NCBI GenBank assembly: GCA_006176705.1
Contig: QRFJ01001027.1
Coordinates: forward strand, 337,976-401,975
Reading direction: 5' to 3'
Source: Cocos nucifera
Taxonomy: Eukaryota > Streptophyta > Magnoliopsida > Arecales > Arecaceae
Length of the DNA: 64,000 bases
Below are positions 42,501-53,018 of this stretch, piece by piece. The translations under genes were made by a program, and so were the position numbers. The number at the start of each line of letters is the position of its first letter. Within the stretch, counting starts at the first letter, position 1. The notes under the pieces are model-generated. The model had not been told where the DNA came from. It worked only from the letters and a program-made list of their open reading frames with translations, and made no database searches.

Positions 42501-43373
42501 CTAGGGTTAGACTCAATAACGAGCATACCTCCAGAAGGACCTTCCTTCTTGTTCTTTAGGGTGGCCAGGTAAGTAGGGCAGTTCCGCTTCCAATGGCCGT
42601 CGCTGTTGCAATGGAAACACTTTCCTTTGCCATCGGCCTTCTTCTTCGGTTCTGCCTTCTTCTTCTTTGATCCTTCCACCTTTTGCTTTTTCACAGACTT
42701 CTTTTTCTTTCCATAAGACTTTCTTTTGGAAGAAGTCCGTTTCCATAGCAAGAACTGAGCCTTTAGAACCTTTCATAGAAAGCTCAGCGGTAACCAGCAT
42801 ATTCATTAATTCGGCCAAGGAATTTTGAAGTTTATGCATGTGGTAATTCATGATGAATTGCCCATATGCATCAGTCAAGGATTGCAGAATAATATCGTTC
42901 TGCAGATCCAAGTCCAACTTCACACCGAGCTTCTCAAGCTCTTCCATGTCCTTGATCATTGTCAGACAGTGATCTTGGACTGACTGCCCATCACGCATCT
43001 TAGCCTTAAAAAGTCATTTCGTGACTTGATATTTGGCTGCACGACTCTGTTCACCAAACATCTCCTGCAGGTGAGCCAACATTTGGCGAGCAGTCCCGAT
43101 ATCTTCATGTTGGCGCTGGAGCTCATCAGACATCGAGCCCAACATGTAATATCTGGCCTTATTATCTTCGTCAATCCATTTTTCCAGAGACGCTCTCTGT
43201 TCAGTGGATGGTAAGGTGGGAGGGTCCTGGTCCAAAACATGGGTTAACTTCTCTGAACCCAAAACAATTTTGTAGTTCCTGAGCCAATCTTTATAATTGG
43301 GTCCAGTCAGTCTATGTGTGTCCAGGATACGTGCCAATGGGTTGGACGCAGACATTTTCCTGTAGAGAGTCAA
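42501..43373 (-). pseudogene. gag of A5, with in-frame stop and shared +1 shift
   Basis: Starts ATG at 43,373 (MSASNPLARILDTHRLTGPN). The capsid part is open to TGA at 43,016-43,014, after EQSRAAKYQVTK. It reopens in the same frame (LFKAKMRDGQSVQDHCLTMI) to the site GCTATGGAAACGGACT (about 42,750-42,735), where one extra base compared with A3 shifts the frame. The lysine-rich linker and zinc knuckle CFHCNSDGHWKRNC (about 42,625-42,580) are read in the second frame, which stays open to 42,491. One in-frame stop and one +1 shift are the only lesions seen, so this is the best preserved gag of the family here. Confidence 0.88.
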
Positions 43374-45206
43374 AGATTCTAGTTAGATACTGTAATTTTG
43401 ACTTGACCAATTTATTTAGGGATTTTATTTTTAAACAAATTAGCTCCCACTATTTTCTCGGATCCCTACACTCCCTCTGTAGAGATGCGAAAATCTCCAT
43501 GATTAATGATTTCTAGTGGGTGGTGCGGTCTCACCAACTGACTCATCACCTCACCTAACAGTTATTGGTGATGGGTTAGCCAATGAGTGAACAACTCTTG
43601 TTCAATGATTCTCTAATCATGGTGCACCCAAACTTGGTCTCTAATTCATGAATCTCACCGTATCCGGAATATTGATCCACTCCTTAGTTAAGTCAGACCC
43701 ACCATTTGCATAGACTGGGTTCCTAATTGAGTCTCTCACCGTATCCGAAATATTGAGCCCAACTCATCCTCCAGCCCATAGCATCCAATGCCTAATAGAC
43801 ATGGTTGCATCTTCCCGGTGCAACTGAGCCACTGTATCCAGCCGAGAACAATCAACCCCGGGAAAGGGCCCGCACATCTACAATGGTGGAAGACCTCAGA
43901 CTTAATCTTTTCTTAGGGAGAATTGATTCAGGTCTCATTAAACTAGACTTGGCTTAGTCATAACAATTATGACTAACCTAGTGGCATGGGTTAGCTCGGA
44001 TTATTGACCACCTCAGATCAGAACTGTGTCAACAGATATGGCCAGGTAAGTGAGACCGGTGGAAGGAATATGCCATTAACTCGTACAAGAACGCATTCAG
44101 GTCGAGTAGCTTCCAATTAAAAACCAGTCGGTCGTATGTGCCAAACTTACCTTAGACACCAAATTGTTGAGTCAGAACCAATTGGGTTAGCCTACAATCC
44201 AGACTCTAACCTCTGAGCCTAATTAGGTCTTGCTTGATCGTGACTCGATCTTGACCCAGACTTAATCCTATTAGGCTGGTCAATTTAAGCATTGTTGATC
44301 CCATCTAACCAACTCTTGATTCGGTTTGATCAACCGCTTAGACCTAATTGAGCTACCCAAGCCCGAACCCAGTATTATGAATATGTCTTAGATCTGAAAA
44401 TTCTCAATTTTAGACCTAATTAATATTCCATAAACTTAATTCTTAATTAAGTAGGGTTCATAAACAAAATATGCACAATAAATCCTAGGGTTTCAGGATC
44501 TAGGGTTTTGCAGAAAGTAAGTTTTGGGTTTCTGATTAAGGACGAACACGCAGCACCCCTACACATCATAAGAACACCCCATCGAATGGGAAGAGAGGGC
44601 CTTTAAACCCTTCTTCGTTCTTATGACCGGACGGCCAAGAGGAACGCCTTAATCAGGAACATGTAATACTACAAAACAGTTTTAGATCTATATCATATAT
44701 CTCATATACAAATTAGATCTAATCATGGCATATTTTGCATACATCTCATGTATCAAATCATGCATGTTTTCAGATCTAAATTATCTCATAATAATCTAAA
44801 AAATTAGATTTAAATTGATCTAATCAAAATAAATTCTAATCTAGACAATTATGTAGAACTATTCTACAACTAGTCTAGACATGCATCAATCATATCTCAT
44901 ATGATATTTAAAATTAAATAATTTTTATTTGCTATTTTTTAGATGTTATTATAACACTTATAATATCAAAAAATAGTAAATAAAAGATCTAAAATATGAT
45001 TTAATCAGATTAAATCAAAACATGCAAGACTATTCTATAGAACTATTCTATTCTAGAACTAGTCATGCATATCTTCTAATCTTAGATCCAAATCATTTAA
45101 TTTTAATTTTTTCTGATTTCAGATCTGATCACATCTCATGTGACATCTGAAAATCACTTATTTTCTAATTAAAATAAATTTAAAATCAGATCTAAACAAT
45201 TTTAGA
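43374..45206 (-). other. Long leader of A5
   Basis: About 1.8 kb between primer binding site and gag, homologous to the A2 leader throughout. It keeps the two direct repeats near 43,680 and 43,760 and the two-stem structure at 44,532-44,656. No convincing coding frame. Confidence 0.75.
44532..44656 (-). promoter_or_regulatory. Conserved two-stem RNA structure in the A5 leader
   Basis: Outer stem CTGATTAAGG (44,532-44,541) with CCTTAATCAG (44,647-44,656); inner stem TCATAAGAAC (44,566-44,575) with GTTCTTATGA (44,617-44,626). Same arrangement as in A2; the loop differs by a single-base indel. Confidence 0.55.
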
Positions 45207-45224
45207 ACCATGGCTCTGATACCA
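45207..45224 (-). promoter_or_regulatory. Primer binding site of A5
   Basis: Minus-strand TGGTATCAGAGCCATGGT, complementary to the 3' end of plant initiator-Met tRNA. It starts 2 bases after the LTR end CA at 45,227. Confidence 0.9.
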
Positions 45225-45226
45225 GT

Positions 45227-47541
45227 TGAAGGAAAATCCTGATTTCCCGGTCCAGGTTCGTTCAGATCTGATCAGATCAAGAGATATATTTCAAAAAATT
45301 TTTTCTTTGATCTAAATCAGATCTTGATATTTTCAGATCTGATTCTTATTATTTTAATAATAAAAATAAAATTAAGATAAATTAAATCAAATTTAATTTA
45401 CCTTGATTTGGGTAATCCTATTACCCTGTTGATGATCCTGTTTGCAGCGGAAGGTTCTGGATCTAGCCACGCAAGCGCCTGGCCTCTACCGGTATCCACT
45501 CGGGTTGGATCTGGAGATCCTCTTCTTCTCTATCACATCCTCCAAAAATCAGATCTGGATCTGATCTGGAGGATCTTCAAAACTCCTTTTGAAGATCAGC
45601 AGTCGTCCTTTGCAGCAGCGCAGCCTTCTTGCTTTTGATCGCCTTTCTCTTGATCTGGAATCGCACCAACCAAGATCCAAAACTCCTTTTGGACGTGGAG
45701 AGGAGAGGGAGAAGATGGACTTGGCATGGAGGAGGAGAGGGAGAAGAGGACTTGGCATGGAGGAAGGAGGGAGAGGCAGCCTTGGGGCATGGGAATTTTC
45801 AATTGCTTTTTGAGTTGGGCGCAGGGTCTTATTTATAGACTATTGCGTGATCCAACTCCTCTTCTTCCCAACCAATCACAACCCTTTGTGAAATCAGATC
45901 TAAATCTGATTGGTGGAATAGAGTCCCCTGGATTCCTCCTTAGAGGGCGCCTAAGACCAGTCAAACTTGGATTCTTAGTAGAACTCTAATTGGAATCCAA
46001 AAAGGAGATGGAGTCCTTGTCCAACAAGGACTCCTAGGCGCCTCCAACTTGGGCACACGCCACCCTAGGGTGGCGTGCGCCCTTCTCCTTGCCAGGTTCT
46101 GGCAGGGGGACAAGGCCCCCACCAGCTCTCCAATAGGTGCATGACATGTGGTCAAAAGTCAAAGTGTCAATGGTCAACGTTTGACCAGTCAAAGGTAGAC
46201 TTTTGACCAAAGTCAAAGAACAAGAAATGGCAGGTGACCAAAAATGGCAGGTAATGTCTTACAAAATAAGACAACCTTTTCTGACTTGGACAACCTCCAG
46301 TCAGACCATATGAAGGCCTCTGATTGAGCACAAACTCCTTTGGCTCAGTCAGGACAACTTATTTATGATAGTAAAAGAAGAACGTTAGGTTCAATCGAGT
46401 GCTAGCACGATTTTCCTTGAACCTAATTGAATCTCATTCAGATCAATTGAACTAGATCAGTTCAATTGATGATCACCAGATTCAAACCCTTGTTTGTGTG
46501 ACCCAGTTAGGTTCAGTTCTGTATGGTAATGGGATATGTCATGATCTCTATCATCGACATCATCGAAACTCCTTTCGATGGATCAGAACTCTTCTGATTC
46601 GAACAGCTAGAATGATCGATCATCTAAATCATTCTAATTGCTCCCAAAATCCACCAGTGACACCTAGCAGTATATGGTGGCAACCCATCAGAGCTGAATG
46701 CGAACCTCTTGGTGCAGCTACCTGTGTGATTAAGTTCTTCTATCTTGAGCCCCGATCAGATTAGGGTTAAGGTGAACTCGTCAAACCCTAGTCTCTGTCA
46801 TATGATGTAATCATTCGATTCGAGTCCAATGTGAAAATCTAAATAGAAACTCTTTCTATTATTTCACTCTGCCATGGCCATGGGCTTCTGGACTTGATTC
46901 TCATGATCATCATAGGGCTGCTCCTCTACCACCGAGGTAGATAGATTCCATCTTGATGCAATCCAGTTCCTACAATGAACATGCTATAGCCAACATACAC
47001 CTCAGGGTTCCATATGGCTAGGAGACCGAGTAATGGTGTAGTCAAACTATAACACCCTCAAGGTGAACTGCCGATGCATCTCAGGTCAAAGAACCAGACA
47101 CACTACTGCAGCATCGAGTCAGTCATTGACGAGAAGGTAGACTTCCTAATGACTACTCGAGGTGGTCACGCTCAGTGCCCTCGTTCTCTAACGAGTACCT
47201 GTACTCTCGCTCCGGTGTCTCCACACCGTAGACTCAAGACTCATCTACTAAAGAGAAGCGATTGTACACCAACCTTCCGGATCAATCACCATCCTCGTGA
47301 TGATCCTATGGTCGGGAGCATTTTATGAGTTAATAATGATTATTCATGTCTTAAATTTTCAACTCTTGAAAATATGAATTATCATTACCATTAACTCAAA
47401 GGATGTATCACAGACACTAAATACACATATGTGATAGAAAATAACCCATTTTATTGATTATAGTCAAAATTATAATTTTGCCCCTAGAAGTGTATTACAA
47501 GTGTCAGCCAATTCTGGCTTCTAGGGCACATATATCTAACA
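45227..47541 (-). repeat. 5' LTR of A5, complete family A LTR (2,315 bp)
   Basis: Minus strand TGTTAGATATATGTGCCC at 47,541 to GGATTTTCCTTCA at 45,227. TG...CA ends and the adjoining primer binding site define both borders, so this copy is the length reference for the family. The TATA box lies at 45,830-45,837. Confidence 0.92.
45830..45837 (-). promoter_or_regulatory. TATA box in the A5 LTR
   Basis: Minus-strand TATAAATA, followed by AGACCCTGCGCCCAAC as in A2. Confidence 0.6.
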
Positions 47542-47595
47542 AACTACCTTGACAGAAGACCACTATCTAAAAAAGATCAGAACCAACCTTCTTAT

Positions 47596-48105
47596 GGTGT
47601 AGTCAAACTATAACACCCTCAAGATGAACTACCGATGCACCTCAGGTCAAAGAACCAGACACACCACTATAGCTTCGAGCTAGTCATCGACGAGAAGTTA
47701 GACTTCCTCATGACTGCTCGAGGTGGTCACGCTTAGTGCCCTCATTCTCTAATGAGTACCTATACTTTTGCTCTGGTGTCTCTACACCATAGACTCAAGA
47801 CTCATCTATCCTAAAGAAGCGATCGTACACCAACCTTCGAGATCAATCACCATCCTCATGATGATCCTATGGTTGAGAGCATTTTATGAGTTAATAATGA
47901 AAATTCATGTCTTAAATTTTCAACTCTTGAAAATATGAACTATCATTACCATTAACTCAAGGGATGTATCACAGACACTTTTAAATACACACTATGATAG
48001 AAAATAATTCATTTTATTATTTATAGTTAAAATTATAATTTTGTCCTTAGATGTGTATTACAAGTGTCAGCCAATTCTGGCTTCTAGGGCATATATATCT
48101 AACTA
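47596..48105 (-). repeat. Start of the 3' LTR of A6
   Basis: Minus-strand TAGTTAGATATATATGCCC near 48,105 (the TG end is altered), then family A LTR for about 510 bp. It is more diverged than A5, which lies beside it. Confidence 0.78.
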
Positions 48106-48475
48106 ACTCCCACTTGACCTAAAGCCAATTGGCTACAAATCTAAGTCCCATCTTCTCAAGGTGGGCTTCAATCTTCTACTAGCTCAATGACTTTGTGAGT
48201 GGGTCTACCACATTGTTTGTGGAGTCAACTCTCTTGACCTTGACGTAACCTTTCTCGAGGTAATCGTGGATGAGATGGTATCGCTGCTTAATGTGCTTAG
48301 ATTTTTGGTGAGACCTTGGCTCTTTAGCAAGGACTATGGTGCCATTGTTATTGCAGTATAGAGGAATGGCATCTGATGGAATCTCTTCAATCTCTACGGC
48401 AAATTTTTTATACCAGAATGCCTCCTTCGCAGCTTCTAATGTAGTGATGTACTCAGCGATGTACGCAGCGATATC
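48106..48475 (-). pseudogene. RNase H C-terminus of A6
   Basis: Matches A2 from SEAAKEAFWYKKFA back to the stop, including YCNNNGTIVLAKEPRSHQKS-like text (48,345-48,290) and KHIKQRYHLIHDYLEKGYV. The CDNN box reads CNNN, losing the Asp. The piece is joined directly to linker sequence at about 48,470. Confidence 0.7.
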
Positions 48476-48882
48476 GCCTCATCATAGGTTTTGGGATCAT
48501 CACCATGAACCCCATTACCTACGAGGAATATTTTCTCTGAAATAGTACCTAAGTACCTCTCAAGAAGATGGAAAATCCTTTTCGATCTACGAGATGTAGG
48601 AGGTAGTGATTGTATTGGCTCAACCTGACATGGGATCCTTAGCTCATTGCTCTGATGAGACTTTCTCTTCGAGCTTGATCTGCTTTCCAATGCCGCTATC
48701 TTGAATAAACTATTTTTTAAGAAAGATGGCATGCTGACTCACTATCACATTTTGGTCTTTTACAACGTAGAAATAATATCCTAATGACTCTTTAGGATAT
48801 CCTCGAGGGATCTGAGTCTAACTGCTTTGTCTTTTGACTGCATAACCTTTGACTTGACTCTCCCATATCTCATACAGTATGG
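48476..48882 (-). pseudogene. Integrase C-terminus and linker of A6
   Basis: HAIFLKK is followed by the TAG near 48,713-48,711 shared with A1 and A2, then FIQDSGIGKQ and RRSKRIFHLLERYLGTISE. Upstream it reaches back to PYEIWE-like text near 48,875. A block of about 100 bp between SLGYYF and PYEIW is degraded. Confidence 0.7.
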
Positions 48883-48892
48883 GGCATTCACT

Positions 48893-49781
48893 TGATGCGG
48901 GAGCATCCGAGACTACTGATCAATCCTTAAGTCCTGAGCAGATTCCTTCGGCAAAACAAACACTATCGGTACTTATTCATGCCAAGACTAACTTCGGTTA
49001 CAACTTGCTTCGATGGGTTAAGGAATGATGATACCAATATCAAAATTCGTTGCTGATCGATGATATATCAAAGGGGAGTTATTCAGGATCAGTTCCATAG
49101 TGATTTAATACTCTTTGGAAGTAGATATTTGCTAGTTATTGTTGGTGGACGAATTTTGAAGGCTGAAGAGATAAGACTCCTAGTCCCCATGTCATTTATT
49201 GCATTCCCTAGTTCCTAGACCTTTAATGCTATTTCTGTTTTGTTTAGTCTTTAATGTTTGGGTAGTTCCCATGTTGTTTTCAATTCTGAGTCTAATATCT
49301 ATATAATGAGACATATTCTCATTTTGTAATCAGACTGGTTGAATGAATGAAAATTCCTCTTTGTGAGTTGAATTATTATCTCGATTCTTTATCCAACGTT
49401 GTTGGTGGTGAATCAAACAGTTCTTTATCCTTGGCCGGTGGAATTTCCTTTAAGCCTTGGTGGTGAACTGCAACTATCTCGGTCCTTCATCCTTGGCTGG
49501 TGGCTTGTGCCTTTAGGCTTAGGTGATAAACCTTCCATATCCTCGAGTTACACACATCCCCACAAACACAGTGCCTCGTCCACTTCCTCCCAGAATCGCT
49601 CACTCCACAGAGCTTATTTGTGGAAAACTCAAAACACGAAAGTTGTAGATCTACGAGTCCTTGATCTGTGACTTTTGGAATCGGGTCAATCCGACCTGTA
49701 TTGAGGAAGTTACGCCCATTTTTCCAAAATCGCGCAATCCTGAAATTTTCTGTTCGGAGTCACTCGCCCACGCACGCATCA
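48893..49781 (+). repeat. 5' LTR of the chromovirus (889 bp)
   Basis: TGATGCGGGAGCATCC to ACGCACGCATCA. The end is fixed by the primer binding site 3 bases later. The LTR's first 136 bp contain the reading frame that, at the other end of the element, codes the last residues of pol. Confidence 0.93.
49300..49307 (+). promoter_or_regulatory. TATA box in the chromovirus 5' LTR
   Basis: TATATAAT in the middle of the LTR, repeated at 55,310 in the 3' LTR; likely core promoter. Confidence 0.5.
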
Positions 49782-49784
49782 AGT

Positions 49785-49796
49785 TGGTATCAGAGC
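49785..49796 (+). promoter_or_regulatory. Primer binding site of the chromovirus
   Basis: TGGTATCAGAGC three bases after the 5' LTR, matching the 3' end of initiator-Met tRNA. Confidence 0.88.
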
Positions 49797-49836
49797 TCAA
49801 GGTTGAACTTATCTTGAGTGATTCCTTCTACTTATC

Positions 49837-52516
49837 ATGGGTGACGAACAAGTTCCACGAGGCTTGACTTTGGAGCAAGCGCAAGACCTAAGGCGAGATC
49901 GTGCTATAGAGAATCTCCAAAGGCAAATGGAGCGAGTTCTCAATCTCCTAGAGAACCCGGCAAGACAAGAGCAACCAGCAAGGCATCCCGATGTTCAGCG
50001 ACACCATGACAATTCAGATTCGCATCACAATTCTAATGATGATTCTAATTCCACTGGAGGCAACTCTAGTGCTTCTGAGCACCGAGTTCGGAGAAGAAGA
50101 AGAAGACACCATGAGAATGACCGTGAGATTANNNNNNNNNNNNNNNNNNNNNNNNNNNNNNNNNNNNNNNNNNNNNNNNNNNNNNNNNNNNNNNNNNNNN
50201 NNNNNNNNNNNNNNNNNNNNNNNNNNNNNNNNNNNNNNNNNNNNNNNNNNNNNNNNNNNNNNNNNNNNNNNNNNNNNNNNNNNNNNNNNNNNNNNNNNNN
50301 NNNNNNNNNNNNNNNNNNNNNNNNNNNNNNNNNNNNNNNNNNNNNNNNNNNNNNNNNNNNNNNNNNNNNNNNNNNNNNNNNNNNNNNNNNNNNNNNNNNN
50401 NNNNNNNNNNNNNNNNNNNNNNNNNNNNNNNNNNNNNNNNNNNNNNNNNNNNNNNNNNNNNNNNNNNNNNNNNNNNNNNNNNNNNNNNNNNNNNNNNNNN
50501 NNNNNNNNNNNNNNNNNNNNNNNNNNNNNNNNNNNNNNNNNNNNNNNNNNNNNNNNNNNNNNNNNNNNNNNNNNNNNNNNNNNNNNNNNNNNNNNNNNNN
50601 NNNNNNNNNNNNNNNNNNNNNNNNNNNNNNNNNNNNNNNNNNNNNNNNNNNNNNNNNNNNNNNNNNNNNNNNNNNNNNNNNNNNNNNNNNNNNNNNNNNN
50701 NNNNNNNNNNNNNNNNNNNNNNNNNNNNNNNNNNNNNNNNNNNNNNNNNNNNNNNNNNNNNNNNNNNNNNNNNNNNNNNNNNNNNNNNNNNNNNNNNNNN
50801 NNNNNNNNNNNNNNNNNNNNNNNNNNNNNNNNNNNNNNNNNNNNNNNNNNNNNNNNNNNNNNNNNNNNNNNNNNNNNNNNNNNNNNNNNNNNNNNNNNNN
50901 NNNNNNNNNNNNNNNNNNNNNNNNNNNNNNNNNNNNNNNNNNNNNNNNNNNNNNNNNNNNNNNNNNNNNNNNNNNNNNNNNNNNNNNNNNNNNNNNNNNN
51001 NNNNNNNNNNNNNNNNNNNNNNNNNNNNNNNNNNNNNNNNNNNNNNNNNNNNNNNNNNNNNNNNNNNNNNNNNNNNNNNNNNNNNNNNNNNNNNNNNNNN
51101 NNNNNNNNNNNNNNNNNNNNNNNNNNNNNNNGAATCAAGTCTTGGGATAAACTCAAGAAACTTATGAAGAAGAGGTTCTTGCCCGATACCTATAAGCAAG
51201 ATCTGTTTCTCAAGTTGAATTCCCTAAGACAACAAGGGATGAGTATTGAAGAATATATTCGTGAGTTCGAACAACTCATGATGAGGTGTGAAGTTCCAGA
51301 AGTTCCCGAGCAAACCATCGCTCGATTCCTTGGTGGCATGAATCAGGAAATTGCTGATTTGGTTGAACTTCAGCCTTATTGGTCCTTCGAAGATGTTTGC
51401 AAGCTAGCAATGAAGGTTGAGAAACAACTAAAGAGTAGCAAGAGGTTTTCTTCCAGAACCTCCTCGAAGGGGACATCCTACTTTAGGGGTGCTTCCTCAA
51501 GCAAATATGAAGGTGTTTCGTCGAAAGCTAAGGGTAAAGAGAAGTTGGTGGAACCCGTCAAAGAAACCAGCAAGAAAGTTGATGGTGACACAAGGAAGTG
51601 TTTTAAGTGCCATGGCTATGGGCATTTGCAAGCTAATTGTCCAAATCGGAGAGTTATGACTCTTCAAGAAATTGAGAAGATCGATTTGGAACTTCAAGAG
51701 GCCAGCGATGAACATGACCAGAATGATTCTGAAGCTAAAGAATCCGAGAATATCGTTGAAAAAGCTGATGATGGCGAGTTGTTGGTGATACGGAGAGCAT
51801 TACATGCTGAGATATCTCCCGAAGAAAATGAGCAAAGGGAGAACATCTTCCACACCCGTTGCACTATTAACGGGAAGGTGTGTACGATGATTATCGATGG
51901 AGGAAGCTGCACCAATGTCGCCTCGACAACCATGATTGAAAAACTGAAGCTACCAACATCGAAACATCCTCAACCTTACAAGCTTCAGTGGCTTAGCAAA
52001 GGAAGTGATGTGAAGGTAACCAAACGAGCCCTTATATCATTTTCCATTGGGAAGAATTATCGAGATGAAGTTCTGTGCGATGTTATTCCCATGGATGCTT
52101 GTCACTTGTTGTTAGGTAGACCTTGGCAATATGATAGAAAGGCTGTACATGATGGGCATAAAAACACATACTCTTTTCACAAGGAACGAAAATGCATTAC
52201 TCTTGAATCTTTGAAACCGAGCATGCTACATCGAAATCAACCTGGGGAGGGAAACACTAGTAAGGAAAATCTTTTCTTGAGTAAAACACAGGTTGAGAGA
52301 GCCATTACCAAACAGAAAAATGTATTTGCTTTGCTTATGGTTGAGAAAAAGAGTGAGAAAGAGAGACCTATACATCCGAAAATGCATTCCTTGTTAAGAG
52401 ACTTTGCAGATGTGTTCCCCGAAGAATTGCCATCTGGATTACCTCCAATAAGAGGTATTGAGCACCAAATTGACTTGCTGCCCGGTGCCCCTCTTACCGA
52501 ACAAAGCAGCATATAG
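49837..52516 (+). CDS. gag and protease of the chromovirus, interrupted by an assembly gap
   Basis: The start ATG at 49,837 lies 40 bp after the primer binding site and opens MGDEQVPRGLTLEQAQDLRR; a His/Ser/Arg-rich tail precedes the N run. After the gap the capsid continues (KSWDKLKKLMKKRFLPDTYK, YIREFEQLMMRCEVPEVPEQ). The zinc knuckle CFKCHGYGHLQANC (CX2CX4HX4C) lies at about 51,600-51,640. The protease motif MIIDGGSCTNVAST is at about 51,889-51,930; DGG replaces the usual D-[ST]-G, as in some plant gypsy copies. The frame is open from 51,132 until a +1 shift near 52,495 ends it at 52,516. Frame continuity across the gap cannot be seen. Confidence 0.85.
50132..51131. other. Assembly gap of exactly 1,000 N
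   Basis: A run of 1,000 unknown bases inside gag. The round number suggests a fixed placeholder or rounded estimate rather than a measured length. Long open frames crossing it are artefacts. Confidence 0.98.
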
Positions 52517-53018
52517 ATGCAACCCGGAGGAAACAAAGGAGTTGCAAAGACAAGTCAATGAACTTATCGACAAGGGATATGTTCGAGAAAGTATGAGCCC
52601 ATGTTCTGTTCCGGCTCTACTCGTACCAAAGAAGGATGGAACATTCAGAATGTGTGTCGATAGCCGAGCCATCAACAACATCACTATTAAGTATAGGTAT
52701 CCTATACCTAGACTTGATGATATGCTTGATGAATTATATGGTTCTACTGTGTTTTCGAAGATAGATTTGCGAAGTGGCTATCACCAGATCCGAATGCGGG
52801 AAGGAGATGAGTGGAAAACAGCTTTCAAGACTAAGGGAGGTTTATATGAATGGTTGGTTATGCCATTCGGACTTTCTAATGCTCCAAGTACTTTCATGAG
52901 GCTTATGAACGAGGTTCTTCGTTCCTTTATTGGTCGATTTGTTGTTGTATACTTTGACGATATCCTTGTTTATAGTCGAAGCGAAGAGGAGCATATTTCT
53001 TCATTGGATTTCTGTTGA
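52458..53018 (+). pseudogene. Reverse transcriptase of the chromovirus, shifted and internally deleted
   Basis: One extra base near 52,495 (in CCCCTCTTACCG) moves the frame at PNKAAYRCNPEETKELQRQV. The domain then reads VPALLVPKKDGTFRMCVDSR, YPIPRLDDMLDELYGSTVFS, IDLRSGYHQIR, MPFGLSNAPSTFMRLMNEVL and the active site VVYFDDILVYS (52,945-52,978). After SRSEEEH (about 53,000) an estimated 30-40 codons of the thumb are missing compared with relatives, and the frame changes. The next readable text is VDQLKVDAMKTWPVPKS at about 53,017. The deletion makes this RT non-functional. Confidence 0.85.

Larger units (their letters stand above)
42501..47541 (-). mobile_element. Copia family A copy A5: complete 5' LTR, leader and gag
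   Basis: Minus-strand order: 5' LTR (47,541-45,227), primer binding site, leader, gag to the zinc knuckle and the start of the protease region (IESN near 42,510). The rest of pol and the 3' LTR are gone; A5 ends near 42,501. LTR and leader are almost identical to A2, so both belong to one recent subfamily. A5 keeps the primer binding site that A2 has lost and shares two coding lesions with A2. Confidence 0.9.
47596..48882 (-). mobile_element. Copia family A copy A6: LTR start, RNase H and linker joined by a deletion
   Basis: Minus-strand order: integrase C-terminus and linker (48,882-48,475), then the middle and end of RNase H (48,465-48,120), degraded polypurine tract, and about 510 bp of the 3' LTR (48,105-47,596). 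All of reverse transcriptase is missing at the joint near 48,470. The LTR is cut near 47,596, 55 bp from A5. The other side is cut by the gypsy LTR at 48,893. Confidence 0.8.

Noticed and set aside
49399..49671. 90-codon frame in the chromovirus LTR, repeated at 55,412
   Set aside because: Part of the LTR downstream of the TATA box. The two copies differ by a frame-changing indel, so it is not under coding constraint.
49785..49796. tRNA gene
   Set aside because: Only the 12 bases complementary to a tRNA 3' end are present, right after an LTR. It is a primer binding site. No tRNA cloverleaf was seen anywhere in the window.
49991..52516. Very long open frames crossing the N run on both strands
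   Set aside because: Unknown bases are read as open codons. Only the parts outside 50,132-51,131 carry information.
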